Part shown: in pieces, positions 52,529-64,000 of the stretch
Layout of the letters: every line of letters begins with the position of its first letter
Position numbering within the stretch: the stretch's first letter is position 1
Assembly: GCA_011503125.2 (NCBI GenBank)
Contig: WWBZ02000051.1
Coordinates: 1,116,001-1,180,000, forward strand
Reading direction: 5' to 3'
From: Botryosphaeria dothidea
Taxonomy: Eukaryota > Ascomycota > Dothideomycetes > Botryosphaeriales > Botryosphaeriaceae
Length of the DNA stretch: 64,000 bases
Translations under genes and position numbers: made by a program
Notes under the pieces: model-generated
What the model was told of the DNA's origin: nothing
Databases searched by the model: none
Seen by the model: only the letters and a program-made list of their open reading frames with translations

Positions 52529-53355
52529 CCCTGGTTATGCTGCCCTGCCCGACCGTTGGTCGCCGCCGTCGCAGTAGAGGCACGGCTCGCAGCCGGCGGC
52601 TGCGCTGCATCATCGCACTGCAGAATCATTGCTCGTTGTCTGATTATGCTCCCGCGCGCAGGCCGCACGCGACCGGACGGCCGCTCCGCATACATCATCA
52701 TACACTTCGTACAGCGGGCCATCATCTCGCTCGCTCGCCAGCGGCCGCAGCCTCTGCGCGCTCCCTGCTCACCCGGTGCGGCGGCGCAGGGCCATCCTGG
52801 CCGACCTGCGCGCCACAATTGCTGGGCGCTGTTGGCTCGTGGACGCACCGGCGGTGGGCGTGCGCGAGTCGACGGCGGAGCCTAGCGGCTTGGTGGGGTG
52901 TGCCCGCGAGCGAGAATTGGCCCGTCTCTGGCATCCCACACAGCAGCCCAGCGCAGGCCACTCGCGCCCGGCACAGAGCGCTGCGCACCACACCACCCGC
53001 AGGGCCCCAAAAGGCCCGAGTCCATTCACGGCGTCGCAAGCATCGTCCGGCCAAGGATCGCTAGTCCAGCCTCAGCGACTGCCCTCCCGGTGCTAGGCCA
53101 GCTTCTGAGCGCTTCCCGACCGAGCAGCCTCCCCATCACGCCGCCTGCTGCCAGTCATAGAAGAGCAACTGTAACGAGGTCGCTCTCCAGTGGCCGCACG
53201 CCCGCGTCCACACAATTCAGCCCTCACTCAAGCCCGTGGTCCGCTGGGAACAGCAAGAGGCAAGACCGCGCTCAAGCACGAGAATCCTCCCGCCCAGCAC
53301 GCCTGCCACACCTTGTCCCGCAACCCCCGTGCGTTGCGCAACACTGTCCTCGCCA

Positions 53356-56281
53356 ATGTCTGGGGCGCAACATGGGGAGCGTGGGGGAGGTATGCATGCC
53401 TCTCCCCTCTCTGCCGACTTCGACAACGACGCTATTGGAGCGATGACGGATCTACACTCCTTCCATTCATCATCTTCGCCGCGGCACGTTCGCTTTCCTC
53501 AAGGACACCGCGACGACGACGTCTCCGGTTCCTCGAGCGCCGTGCAGTCCCTCACCTCCGCCAGCACCCTCGACAGCAGCAAGCTGGATCTCTCACCCTC
53601 CGACACCGCCGCCCGCGAGGGTGTGCTGCGCGACACCTTCTTCCCGCGCCTCAAGAATGACGCTCCGGTCGACTTCGACGACCCCGAGGAAATGCAGAAA
53701 AAGGACCCCATCGGCACCCAAATATGGAAGCTGTACAACAAGCAGAAGTCTCAGTTGCCCAATTCTGAGCGCATGGAGAACTTGACCTGGCGGATGATGT
53801 CGATGAACCTGCGAAAAATGCGCAGGCAAAGTGCACAGTCAGTGGCCGATTTTAGGTTTTGCGAGATTCTGCGTGTCTAGGATGGTGTTGACAAAGCATG
53901 CCGCTAGGTTATCTCAGAAGCCAACCAACGACGATAAGAGGGCGAGCTCGAGACCCACAACCGCGCCCAGCGGTATCGCGCAGCTGCGAAGCCTGTCTCA
54001 GGACAAGCAAGCCCACCAAGACCTCGAGGCCCCTAAGGCCGAGCCGATGAACCTGGACGATTTCATCGTCCCCTCATCAGTCGCCTCTCCGGCTGGCATG
54101 CCACACTCGCCCTCTGCCTCCGCCGACGACCAGCCTTCCTCGACGAATGCCACAGCTCCTGCCATCCCGATAAGGAAACAGAGCCAGCTGAACGACCAGA
54201 CGCTTCATATTTCGCGTGCCTCGGCCCCTTCTGTGCCACCAGCAGTGACCAGAGATAATGAGTTTGGATACGTCCAGAGGCACGTTAGGAAAACGAGCAT
54301 TGACGAGCGAAGGGTAGGTCTTCATACTGTCCTTTTTGAGCAACCGTTATCAGAGTACATGCATGCTAATCCTTATCAGCCTCCCAAGAGGAAGCCGGAC
54401 GCGTCCCCGCAGGTACCCGCTGTGAACAGCATTATGATACCCCACGACCCCGAGGATCAAAGCTTCCACAACTATTCCTTGGATCAGCCACAGCCTCAGC
54501 ACTTCCAACAGCAGCACTCGAGCGCCAGCCAAATCCCCTTCAACCTCAATACCTTTGACATCGACAACGACCCTATCATCAACTCCGCCGGCCCCTTCCA
54601 GAACCAATTTACCTTCTCTCCCATCGGATCGCCCATGGCTAATCAAAACAACTATTCGAACATGTTCAACAACGCCAACTCGATGGCGTCGTCGTTGAAC
54701 TCGACTGATTACTACAACTCACCTCCAGGCTCTGCTTACCCCTCGACCGTCTCAACTCCGCAACCCATTCCGGAAGGTGAGCAGATCTTCTTTGGAGACC
54801 GAAGTGGCATGGACATCAGAGGACGGATGGGAAGCTTCAACCCTCCCCATGCGAACATGTCAAGCTCTATGCAGCCTTTCATGTTCAATCCTACTGCAGG
54901 CGACTCGCTGTTTAACACCGTATCGCAAGCGGGACCACCACCGCCATTCTCTGCGCATTCTTACCATCAGGCTGGTCATGTGGACCCGAACCAAATACAT
55001 CCCAACTTCTCGCAAACCACGCGGTCACCGAGCATGGACCTGTCGAGACACGACAACATCTTCCAATTCGGAGCCGACTCGGACGACAACGAGGATGAAG
55101 GTGGTGCGTTTCCCGACCGTACGATGCCCATGCAGTCGCAATATTCTCCCATGGAGGATTCATCTCTCGACTTCAACGGGGGCTTCCAGTGGGATACCAC
55201 CAACCTGTCCAATCAATTCAATCCGACTGCCGCGCGATTCCCGGCAGGACCCCCACGCAAGACGGTTACTATCGGGCCAACCGAAATGGTTCCCTCACCG
55301 CAAGACTGGAATTCTGGAGGTAGTTTGGGCCGCACTCATGGCTCTGCCGCTTCTGTCAGCGAGATCCGGAATCGTGGGAACGATCCGCGCCGTCAGAAAA
55401 TACCCCGCACCAGCTCCACGCCGAATGCAGCAGGCTTAGCCCATCAGGCGATGCAACAGCGGCCGCAATCCTCCCCCAACTCGCCTCCAGAGTCGGGTTT
55501 CAGCTCGGCTGCACCCTCTCGACCGGCTAGCCCTGGCGGGAGCAAATCAGGCGACCAGAACGGCGCACCTACAACGTGCACCAACTGCTTCACTCAGACC
55601 ACACCCTTGTGGAGGCGGAATCCTGAGGGTCATCCGCTCTGCAATGCATGCGGTCTATTTTTGAAGTTGCACGGCGTGGTGCGCCCGCTGTCGCTCAAGA
55701 CCGATGTCATCAAGAAGCGCAACCGAGGCAGTGGAAATAGCGTGCCGGTAGGCGGTTCTAGCAGATCGAAAAACAAGACCTCTCGCAAGAACTCGATCGC
55801 AGCACAGTCCTCCGTTACGACGCCAACCTCGGGCAAGGCCAGCGGAGCAGATTCCGAGTCTCCCAAGTCGACGGCGGGTTCTGCACCAAGTACGACGGCT
55901 GCGAACACTGCTACCAATGTCAGCGCTACTGCATCCAAGAGCGGCGTCGTCCCAATTGCGCCCGGGCCTCCCAAGACACAGTCCCAGAGCATTGCTGCAT
56001 CAGCGCCGGCGCGTAATACTGCCGTTGCTCCGAAGCGCCTGAGGAGCAACAAGCCTGGCAACCAGGATACGGAAATGGCGGACGCGGATGACACTACCGG
56101 TAAATCCGCGCCATCCTCGAGCAGTAGTCAGAGGAAAAACGAGCCGAAACCTCTCGTCCAGGCGCCAGCATCCATGAGTACCCAGCACAACCCCATCCAG
56201 ATGGGTTCCATGGGACAAGGCGCAATTCCGGGTTCGGGAAGTGGACCGCAGGAGTGGGAATGGCTGACGATGAGCTTGTAA
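53356..56281 (+). CDS. areA: AreA/NIT2 nitrogen-regulatory GATA transcription factor
   Basis: Three exons: 53356..53837, 53908..54313 and 54380..56281, giving 929 residues. The N-terminal block [20 protein letters not shown] and the segment [39 protein letters not shown] are AreA hallmarks, as is [12 protein letters not shown] joined to [13 protein letters not shown] across intron 2. A long Asn/Gln/Ser/Pro-rich activation region follows. The single GATA finger is [26 protein letters not shown] (Cys696, 699, 717, 720), followed by the basic tail [12 protein letters not shown]. The extreme C-terminus [10 protein letters not shown] matches the conserved AreA end that contacts the NmrA co-repressor. 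AreA activates genes for secondary nitrogen sources when ammonium and glutamine are low. The 66-nt intron 2 is in frame without a stop, so its retention would add 22 residues. Start: ATG 53356 in CGCCAATGTC; Met at 53392 is an alternative. Confidence 0.95.
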
Positions 56282-56626
56282 GATGCGCCTTAGCAAGGCC
56301 ACAACTCCTCTCTGCCCTCCCGAACACATCTTCACCGAGACGTATTTTTTCGCAAGCGTTCATTTCGACCCTGGCGTAATACGGCGTTTGTCGATTGTTG
56401 TTCTCACCTGAATCAACATGATACCAAGGGCGGGAGGCTTTGGAAGAGGGCACATTGTCCTTCCGCCCTCGTTTTTTTATGATCGTGCGTTTGCAGTCTT
56501 CCGAGCGATGCTTCACAGAGATATTGTTCCATGTCTCTTGTAGAGATTTTCGTGTTTCGATCGGCAATGTCTGACGTTCGACAAGCGCTACCCCACGTTC
56601 TTTCGGGCCTGGCGGATCAGTGCGGA

Positions 56627-56908
56627 GGAGGCAGGCGCTCTGCACAACAAGCGGGCCGTCCACTCATATGACGTATCTCACTCGAAGTGGGTCGTTTCTG
56701 AGCTGGCGTTTGTTGCAACACTTAATCCGGATTGTTTAATACCCTAGATTGACAGCGGTGGAGGAGGCAGGCGCTCCGCCGTGAATGTGGATGAAGAGAA
56801 GAAGAGAAGAATGACGATGTCCATGATGGAAGACTCGGAAGAAAATACGAGGAATCCATCAGAACGGGAGACCTACCTAGGGTAGAGCAGTGGAGGCAGG
56901 CGCTCTGC
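56627..56908. repeat. three spaced copies of a 17-nt dyad motif 3' of areA
   Basis: GGAGGCAGGCGCTCTGC at 56627-56643 and 56892-56908, and with one change (GCTCCGC) at 56763-56779. The offsets are 136 and 129 bp, starting 346 bp after the areA stop. The part GCAG-GCGCT-CTGC can form a small stem-loop in RNA. Copies 1 and 2 share an additional upstream GGA. The sequence between copies is not repeated. Confidence 0.75.
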
Positions 56909-58013
56909 GAAATCTTCCGGTACCCGTACCTTAATATTCTTGGTGGCTTTTGTTGTTCTTGCTGTTTTCTCTACCTTGTTTTTCCCAATTTTTTCCCTGA
57001 TTGTTTTCTTGGCCACGAGTCCACGATGTGATTCCCTTGTTTTTTTTTCAGCTCATTGAGTCTTCCCCGTCTCGTCGTCCAGATCTTGGTCGCCATGATG
57101 AGGGAATGAAGGCCTGTGTCCGCGTAGTCGTTCGCGCCGGAATCGTTTTTCTCTTCTCTCCCATGTCGCGCTCGCCTTGAAATCTCTCTCGAGATTTTCG
57201 GATGTCGTTTTGTTCGACGAGTATAGATCGGTGCGGTGTTTGCTAGGAGCGCGCCTTGTTGTTTTTCCTGGTTGAGATTCGTGTAGTTGGAGTAGGCCGT
57301 CGTAGCTGGAGTGTCCTTAGGGAGCTCGCCAGAGCCGAAGCAGTAACATGCGATTGACATCCACGATTCTCTGATCCGATGAGTGCGTCCATGTGTGAAG
57401 TGTGATGGTCCGGTATTAAGATTCCTCCACGGTGATACAACAGTCGAGCAGCCAAGCAGAGGGGAAGAAGCGCCGGGAGAGAAGCCGGGATAGATATCGG
57501 GAGAGCCACCGGGAATCATGGGGCCTATCCAAATATCGGGGTACCTGCGTGTGTGCCTTATCAAGCTTTTTCCCAATGTCCTTCCAAATCGACCCAGGGA
57601 CGTGGCGAATAAGTATGAGACGGAAGTGAGTCCAAGACCGAATTCTCGTTCTCCGCGGGCTCGTTCCAAGGGGCACAGATAAGGACAAAGTATCCGAGGG
57701 TGGTACATGGTCGATCAACAGGACGCGCCGTGCGTAAGCTTTTATCTCTTTAGGATGTTTTCGGCAGTGTCAGCATGGAAGCCGGGCGTTTGGGTTTCGT
57801 AATGCGAGCGTGGGATGGCGTGAGAAGTGTCGTCATGGTTGCTGGGCGTTTGATGATGGGCGATGGTGTGCTTGTTTTTGCTTATCCTTCATTATTGCTC
57901 TGTTGCGAAGAGGGTGCTCGGATGGTCAGCCGGCGGAAGCGGGTTCGGATAGTTATATGCGTTTTCGGTCTCGGTTCACTCCGGATTGACAAACAATTGC
58001 CTCACATCAGTCC

Positions 58014-58026
58014 GGGGGGGGGGGGG
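58014..58026. repeat. G13 homopolymer
   Basis: Run of 13 G in intergenic DNA between areA and the cupredoxin gene. Confidence 0.85.
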
Positions 58027-60758
58027 AAGGCGGTGCGGGGATTCTTTTTGGTCGACCAACAAGGTGCCTTGGAATTCGGAAAGATTGGGTGGTTCAGGGA
58101 GCGGTTGATCGAGTAAGGTGATCGACTAAGTTTTTCGCGCCGGCGGCGGGAGAGCGCGAACAACAGGTGCAAATTGTGAGACCCTGCGGCTTAAAAGAGG
58201 AGGGAAAGAAAAATCAGGGACAGGCAGCCGGGGATTCTGAGGCGATTGTAATCGACAGCAGGGGTTGCTGCAGAGGGGAAAGAGTGAGGGAGCAAAATAT
58301 AAGCTAAGAAAGACGTGATCTCCACCTGACTTGGTCTGGGGGTTGACGGTGGGTTGTGGGCTTCTTTTTAGTGTAGGAACGGAGCAATTCCGCCAAGCAG
58401 GATGAGCGAAGGGCCGAAGCAACATTTTTTCAGTTGTGCTGCCAATGAGGAGGCTTGAGCAGGGACGGAGGAGGGGCGCTTGGGTCGGCTTTGACAGCCA
58501 GGTGCTCAAATCTCACATCTTTTAGCTAACAGTTTGCCATAGGCCGGGCAGGTGGTGCGGCTTGGCACAACAGAGAAGGTGCGCGATAGGAATGACGCCA
58601 ATAATCGCCCGCCCCCGAGGGGCCCCTACTTGGCTCTGCGGCCCTGAAACAGGGGTTCTGTGGGCGTGTTCGGGTCCATTTTGTCGCTGGTCCCACGCCG
58701 CTCTCTCTCCGCGCAGCCAATGTTTCCTCCCGCGTGCTCTGGCGTGCTCAGGCGAGCGCGATAAGAAGGCCCTCCGTGCGCCGACGGATACGACGCAGAA
58801 GAAAAGAAAAAAGCCACCGGGAAAACCTTCTTGTTGAGCTTGTCGGCTTCTCGCGGTCCACTGGACGATTGTCGTTGTGGGTAACGCCCACCGGTCAGGG
58901 CCTTTCTGGCCATGCCTGCCGACCACGACGCGCACAGAGCGCGGCCGGCCGGAATGCTCTCTCACGGGGATCGATGAGAGGAATTTTTGACTGGGTGCCG
59001 GCAGCGGAAAACCGGAGATCCGGAGAAGGAGGGAGCAGCAGCTGGCAGCTGGAGATGATGCGGGAGTTGGATGGACGTAATGCGGACGCCGGGCTGATGG
59101 GTTATTAGGTAAGTGTGGCGGATGTTATGCCTCTAGAGGCACCGCCGCGATAGTTGTGGTGTAATTGAGCATCGGCTGAGAGATTTTTTGCGGCGCTGCG
59201 CCTGCCCGACTCGCTGGCCCGAGGCCATCGTGATGCTCTGGCTTGGCGGGCGCGTCGCGAAACTCTGTGGTGTTGACGGCGGTGGTTTGGTGCTTGGGCG
59301 AGGGCTGAGGGTTGCGCAGGTTGATGAGCACATTTGAGAGGGAAAGCCAGCCAACTCTGCTCGCACTGTGCAGCCCGCCAAGAGCAGCTGATATAAAGCA
59401 TGCGATGCTCCGCCAGCGGTGCATGAGCACGACGAGCTCGCTTGGACCTTCGGCTGCGTATCTTTGGAGCAAGAGTGCACCTGTGCCGACCAGGCTGCTC
59501 ACCTGCCTCTGGCGGATAGCGGCCTCGGCATCGCGGCAGCAAGAGCTGGGGAGCAGGCAGTGTTTGGCCTCGCCGTCTCATCCTCCATGAGGAGAGAACA
59601 CGACGACCGCTGCGCCACAGCTCCTGCAAACTTCCAACACGTCGCCCGTCAAGCCTCAATGCCGCGCCCAGCTCCAGGCCTCGCTGTCAAACCACTTGCT
59701 CTACTCGGAACTCACCTGCGACCATGCCATCCCGGGACTCCGGACACTACCTGCCGCCCAGCGCGGTTATAGCTCGCCCAGCTAAAGGCTAGGCGTTGAA
59801 GCCTATCCTCGCCTCCACAATCCTCCAACGACACCGCTCCCTCGACGAGCATTGGACCACGTCCGCTCTGGTGTTGCCGCCAACTGCGCTTGTCGTGATA
59901 GCCTCAGGCTCGACGCTCTCGTCGACGCCGTGTTCCACATGTGCTTCACCTCTCCGACGCTTCTGCGACGTTTCGGGAGCGCGCGCCAGTTACATGGCCC
60001 AGACGGATCTCGAACCGAACCCGTCCCCTCAGCCCAGTCCCCAGATCCAGCCCACCTTCAAGCTTTGAGTTTACGACTGGCGCCCGCGAGCTTGTCGTTA
60101 GCATGTCCGTATCCAGCAATCACCAGCTCCCGCGCTATCCTACGAGCCCAGAATCCTGCACAGCAAGCCTCCCCCTCACTTCGCACCGCTCCCCTGCACG
60201 CGCCAGCTCCTACACCTGAAATGCCTCAGCCTCAGAGCAGCCCATCCATGTTTGGCATCTTCCACGTCTCATTGCTGGCTCGGCTCAGCCCAGATGGCCC
60301 ACGCCACGCCGGGACGATTTCTTAGCCGGTCGATCAGGGACTCAAGAGATCCAGTTAGATTCGAGATGCCAACATGCCGGCGCCTGAGGGCTGGCCTTGA
60401 GTAAGCCTTTGGGTACAACGCCGCGTTGGACCCGCGATAGCTGCGCCCGGCTGGAACAGAAGGTGTGCGAGCAGCCATTAGCCGTGGCGCTATACACAGC
60501 CCCTTCGTTGCCGCCCTCCCGCTCGACTTGCGTTGTGTAGCCCTAGCGAGCGGGGAAACGAAGGTTTGCTGGAAGCATAAAGTCGACGACTCATCCGCCG
60601 CTTGGAAGTGTTTTCTCCAGCATCAAATCATTCACCTCCCGTACAAAAGATACCCCATTTCCTGCTTTTTGTTCTGCTTTCACAGCCAAAACTGTTTGAC
60701 ACAGTTTCTATAAAGACCATCTTCTAATACCAATACCAACACCAACACCACCGCCAAA

Positions 60759-61419
60759 ATGCACTTCTCGACCACCACCGCCCTCGCCCTCATCGGCATG
60801 ACCCAGGCCGCCAACATCGACATCGTCGTCGGCAAGAACGGCCTCACCTTCGAGCCCAACACCACCACCGCGGCCCAGGGCGACACCCTGACCTTCAAGT
60901 TCTGGCCGATGGCCCACTCGGTCGTCCAGGGCGCCTTCGGCTCTCCCTGCACGCCCAGCGACAACGGCTTCAACTCCGACTTCGTGCGCACCACCTCGGG
61001 CGCCGCCAACCGCACCTTCGTCGTCACCGTCAACAACACCGACCCCATCTGGTTCTACTGCTCCCAGGGCCGCCACTGCCAGAGCGGCATGGTTGGTGTC
61101 GTCAACGCTCCGTAAGTTTCCTTCGTTCACCTCTCACACACACAAGACTAACAGACGTCTCAGTGCCAACAACCGCTCGAGGACCCTTGAGGCCTACGCC
61201 TCCGCTGCCGCGGACGTCTCGCGCGCCGAGACCCCCGATTCCATCCGCGGCGGCGTCTTCGAGGCGTCGTCCGCGTCCGGCAGCGGCGGCTCGTCTTCTA
61301 CGCCTTCCGGTTCCGCCGCCACGCCCGCGTCGTCGACCGGCGCTGGTGCGTCCATCATGGGCCAGGGCGCCGGCGTTGCGGGCGTCGTCGCTATGATTGC
61401 GGGTCTGTGGGGCTTGTGA
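60759..61419 (+). CDS. GPI-type extracellular cupredoxin (serine-rich fungal cupredoxin)
   Basis: Two exons, 60759..61111 and 61164..61419 (52-nt intron, GTAAGT donor, branch-like ACTAACA, CTCAG acceptor), giving 202 residues. The start is in AAAATGC after a CAAC-rich leader. The signal peptide is MHFSTTTALALIGMTQAAN. The cupredoxin domain (about 20-120) shows IDIVVGKNGLTFEPNTTTAA, GDTLTFKFWPMAHSVVQGAF (His of the copper-like site), PCTPSDNGFNSDF, PIWFYCSQGRHCQSGMVGVV (Cys, His and Met in the typical C-x4-H-x4-M ligand loop). All ligands needed for a blue-copper-like site appear present. The C-terminus is a Ser/Gly/Ala/Thr stalk ending in a hydrophobic segment (GAGVAGVVAMIAGLWGL), a GPI-attachment signal. 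Such proteins are wall or plasma-membrane anchored in filamentous fungi and their roles are mostly unknown. GC-rich codons suggest good expression. Confidence 0.92.
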
Positions 61420-64000
61420 GCTCCCTCATTCGCGAGAGAGGGCATCAAAAACCAAAACTGAGGATCGAGATTCCAAAGTCTCTGGAGCAAGGGCATCTGC
61501 AGGGAATTTGAAGAAAGCTCAAGGGGGAATGGGGATGTGTGGAGTCATTGACAGCGAAGAACTGGCGTCTTGATGGCGCTAACGGTTTATTCTTTTTCGG
61601 AACTATATCCTTTTTACGACTAGCTGTGGACGATGAGTCGGTAGACGATCGATGCATTTCCTGTATAATGAATGTCATTGGATGTCGAGTATTGCTCATG
61701 CACCTATTTCACAACCACCGCTTTCGCTGACTCTTGCCTTGCCGTTGAACTTACCTGACACATGGTCTTTGGAAAGGTTGTGCTATAACTTACCCTATGT
61801 TCAGAGTTCCTGAACCTCCGGAGCTGTTGTCCCTTCCTGGAGGTCTACCACTAGCCTTGCTTTACATGACAGCGCAGGGAAAGGAACTTGGTCTAGGGAT
61901 TTTGCTGATACCCATTGTTGGTTGTTTGAGTGGATGGTTTCGGGTGTGGCCTGCAGTCTATGTTTGAAGTAATGATCTGCGGAAATATAAAGATTCCAAT
62001 AAGGTCTGGCCGTTGAAAGCCGGCTTATATACTTCCACCTTGTTTGCGCCACGTGGGATTCTATAGACTTCCCAAACACAATAATCTTTGTTGCGAGAAC
62101 GGTCTTAGACAAAGGGATCTGGTGGCCTTCTGTATGGAATAAAGAGCTGGCGGCGAACGATGCTCGTGAGACAAAGAGCATGTGCTTTCCCGAGCTGCAA
62201 TCACAGGCATTCCTGGCTGTTAGCAGACCAGATATTTTCTTTCTGTAACCTCGGAGGTCTTCTTAGACATATTAATCAGCGTCCTGCTGCCTGGAATTGC
62301 TTTTCGATCGCACTCAAGACATTTTACTGTCAGTGACATCATCACTTAATTACAAAATGGCAGCAATAAGGCCAGCGGGTGCTCCCAAGAACATCAGGAT
62401 TCACACCTGTCCTATTCAGTAAGTCCCTCAAAGGCTCTCACCTCTGAGCAAGATGGGAATATCAAGAGAGAACAAACAGCCTATCGGACAATAAATTCAA
62501 TTTGACAGTATCGTTCCCCCCACCCACAAACTGATTGCTACATCATGCCACAAAGTGACGCACACATATATGTACGACCGGCTCGTGACATGCGAAGGTG
62601 GTCCCGAACGGATCGGGTCATCCTTTGGGTGCGGAGAGCTGGAATATTCGCCCAGACACGAACATTGCTGATCTGGAGACTCACATCTAGATGAACACTT
62701 CAAGCTCTCACATGCAACCTGCCCAGCAATACCTTTTGGAAGCAGACGCGTAACAGCATATACCTGGAAAATCCATTCCACCGATCCCAGCCTCCCAGTC
62801 CAGCCAGTTACAGCCGGCCGTCCAACCATCATCCTTGAGGGCAAACGTCAAAAGTGGGATTTACAACGCCCAAGACTATCACAACCACAAGGCAAAGAAA
62901 AACCTGCGATTATGTAAAAGGCATAAGCTATCGCGCCGTATATCATGAGACATGAGACAATCTCGACGCCGAAAAACTCAGCCCCGCGAAGAAGTAAAAA
63001 TGAATAGAAAAGTTCCCATGCGATCTAACCGCGCGCGCTCTGCCGTACTGAATTTTTTGCTTTTTCTTGCAGCACCACACCCTCTCTTGCGCGAAAAAAA
63101 AGACACTACTCTGCGGCGCAGACGTAAGATTGTGAGATATCACCAAGCGCCCTATCGCTCGAAAAGGCTATCAAGCCGCGGCAAGTCGGGATATGACGGC
63201 GGCGGGCGGCGCGGAGAGGGAGACGAGAAGAGAGCAACAAAGTGAGGGGGCTTGAAGGGGTCAAGTCTGATGACCTCGCCTGTAACACTCTCCCGTGCTC
63301 GTGCTCTCGCCCGAAACTCCCCCCCCCCCCCGCCCTTTTTTTTTCGCGCTCAGTCGCGAAAGAGGGAAATCATGCTCCTGCCGAGGTCGTCATGCCTTTT
63401 CATGCTTTCCCTGTGCAAAACTCGGAGGACCACAGTAATGTGGTCGGCGCGTGCCGAGACAGACAAGGATCCGGGGGAGGGGCGGAAGGAGGGAGGGGAG
63501 GGGGCCAAGAGGCGCTTCAGCTCGTCTCCGATCCCAATCGTGGTAAACAAACCCAACCAATCAGGTAGCAGCGGGGACAACGGGATAGAGTGCGGGAACA
63601 AAAAGAAAAGAAAAGTTCAAACTTCATTACAAAGTGGTACGACTCAATATCAGCACCAGGCTCGAAGGGAACGGCCGATATGGGCAACTAATAATCGACG
63701 CAGATTTTGCTTTCAAAAAGCGGTACGGAAAAATCGGAAAACCAGCAAGGTATTGGGTATATCCCTACATCGGGAGAGGCAGATGAGAATCCGAAACTTT
63801 AAAACTCCAAATGAACGCCTTACATCCACTTTGAGCCGCAACCGACCCATTTTCGCACACCGGTCTTTCCGCGTGTAACCAAGACCTATGAGAACGGAAA
63901 CAAGGAGAAGTAATGATGTCCGCTAGTAATCGATTTTGTGCCGCGAGGCGTCCAATCTTTAGGAAAAATAAAAATGTGCCTGACCAATGGTCTTTACCTC
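61420..64000. other. 2.6-kb right-end interval without supported gene
   Basis: Frames are short or low-complexity. The largest (63252..63878, plus) reads Arg/Lys/Ser-rich and contains a translated C13/T9 tract, so it is not believable as protein. A C13 run at 63319-63331 followed by a T9 run (63336-63344) stands out. This may be leader of a gene outside the window. Confidence 0.45.
63319..63344. repeat. C13 and T9 homopolymers
   Basis: Thirteen C (63319-63331), then GCCC, then nine T (63336-63344). A pyrimidine tract in intergenic DNA near the right edge. Confidence 0.8.

Larger units (their letters stand above)
46554..53355. other. 6.8-kb gene-free interval upstream of areA
   Basis: No frame here shows convincing protein character; long GC-driven frames occur on both strands and overlap each other. 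Features seen are a 14-bp GATA-type palindrome at 47815-47828, a (GCC)8 run at 52505-52528, a TATA-like TATAAAGG near 47954, and pyrimidine-rich DNA approaching areA. It probably holds the areA promoter and long 5' leader, possibly with noncoding transcripts. Confidence 0.5.
56282..60758. other. 4.5-kb interval: areA 3' region then gene-poor DNA
   Basis: The first ~650 bp likely include the areA 3' UTR with three dyad repeats. Beyond that I see no supported gene; frames of up to 245 codons on the minus strand lack protein character. A G13 run lies at 58014-58026. A TATAAA at 60709-60714 precedes the cupredoxin gene. Confidence 0.5.

Noticed and set aside
51784..52848. 354-codon minus-strand frame upstream of areA
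   Set aside because: Arg/Ala/Pro-rich, runs through a (GCC)8 repeat, no recognisable domain.
56971..57708. 245-codon minus-strand frame downstream of areA
   Set aside because: No domain, unusual composition, no supporting splice or promoter signal; could be reconsidered if RNA evidence exists.
63252..63878. 208-codon plus-strand frame at the right edge
   Set aside because: Basic low-complexity translation crossing C13/T9 homopolymers.

Overview
The window is nuclear DNA from a filamentous ascomycete (Pezizomycotina). The protein set fits a Dothideomycete-like fungus, but that level of placement is inference. The evidence is short introns (mostly 40-120 nt) with GTRNGT donors and CTGAC-type branch points, Kozak-like starts, and unmistakable fungal proteins: an AreA/NIT2 GATA factor, bifunctional Arg5,6, Snc-type synaptobrevin, Hsk3, Sgf11, a GH76 Dcw1/Dfg5 enzyme and a GPI-type cupredoxin. 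There are no operons; genes sit on both strands and are often separated by 1-7 kb of spacer. I saw no tRNA or rRNA gene.

Layout. 1-8.7 kb: a truncated secreted alpha/beta hydrolase (-), a CalB-like secreted lipase (+), an FMN-dependent alpha-hydroxy-acid oxidase/dehydrogenase (-), an unrecognised 270-aa protein (-) and an apparently frame-shifted gene (+). 10.7-12.7 kb: a strongly codon-biased secreted 653-aa protein. 14.3-21.4 kb: three minus-strand housekeeping genes, sgf11 (SAGA deubiquitinase module), smc5 (Smc5/6 complex) and NAC beta (ribosome-associated chaperone). 22-29 kb: weakly supported small ORFs, then a four-exon gene of unknown family. 30.7-34.2 kb: a small acidic fungal protein, a histidine-phosphatase resembling sedoheptulose-1,7-bisphosphatase, and a His/Ser-rich protein with a myristoylation-like N-terminus. 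35.2-42.7 kb: dcw1/dfg5-like GH76 (-), snc1-like R-SNARE (+) and arg5,6 (+). 45.4-46.6 kb: a head-to-head pair of a small mitochondrial-type protein (-) and hsk3 (+). 46.6-53.4 kb: a 6.8-kb gene-poor stretch in front of areA (53.4-56.3 kb). 60.8-61.4 kb: a GPI-type cupredoxin.

The genes do not form one pathway; they are mixed housekeeping (arginine synthesis, protein folding, chromatin, kinetochore, DNA repair, secretion), cell-surface and secreted functions around the global nitrogen regulator areA. The most notable signals are: (i) an apparent 1-nt microexon in the NAC beta gene; (ii) a three-copy family of ~85-100-bp elements with long terminal inverted repeats (MITE-like); (iii) three evenly spaced copies of a 17-nt dyad motif in the presumed 3' UTR of areA; (iv) the large gene-free territory upstream of areA; and (v) a single-base frame discontinuity at a C-run in the gene near 8 kb.
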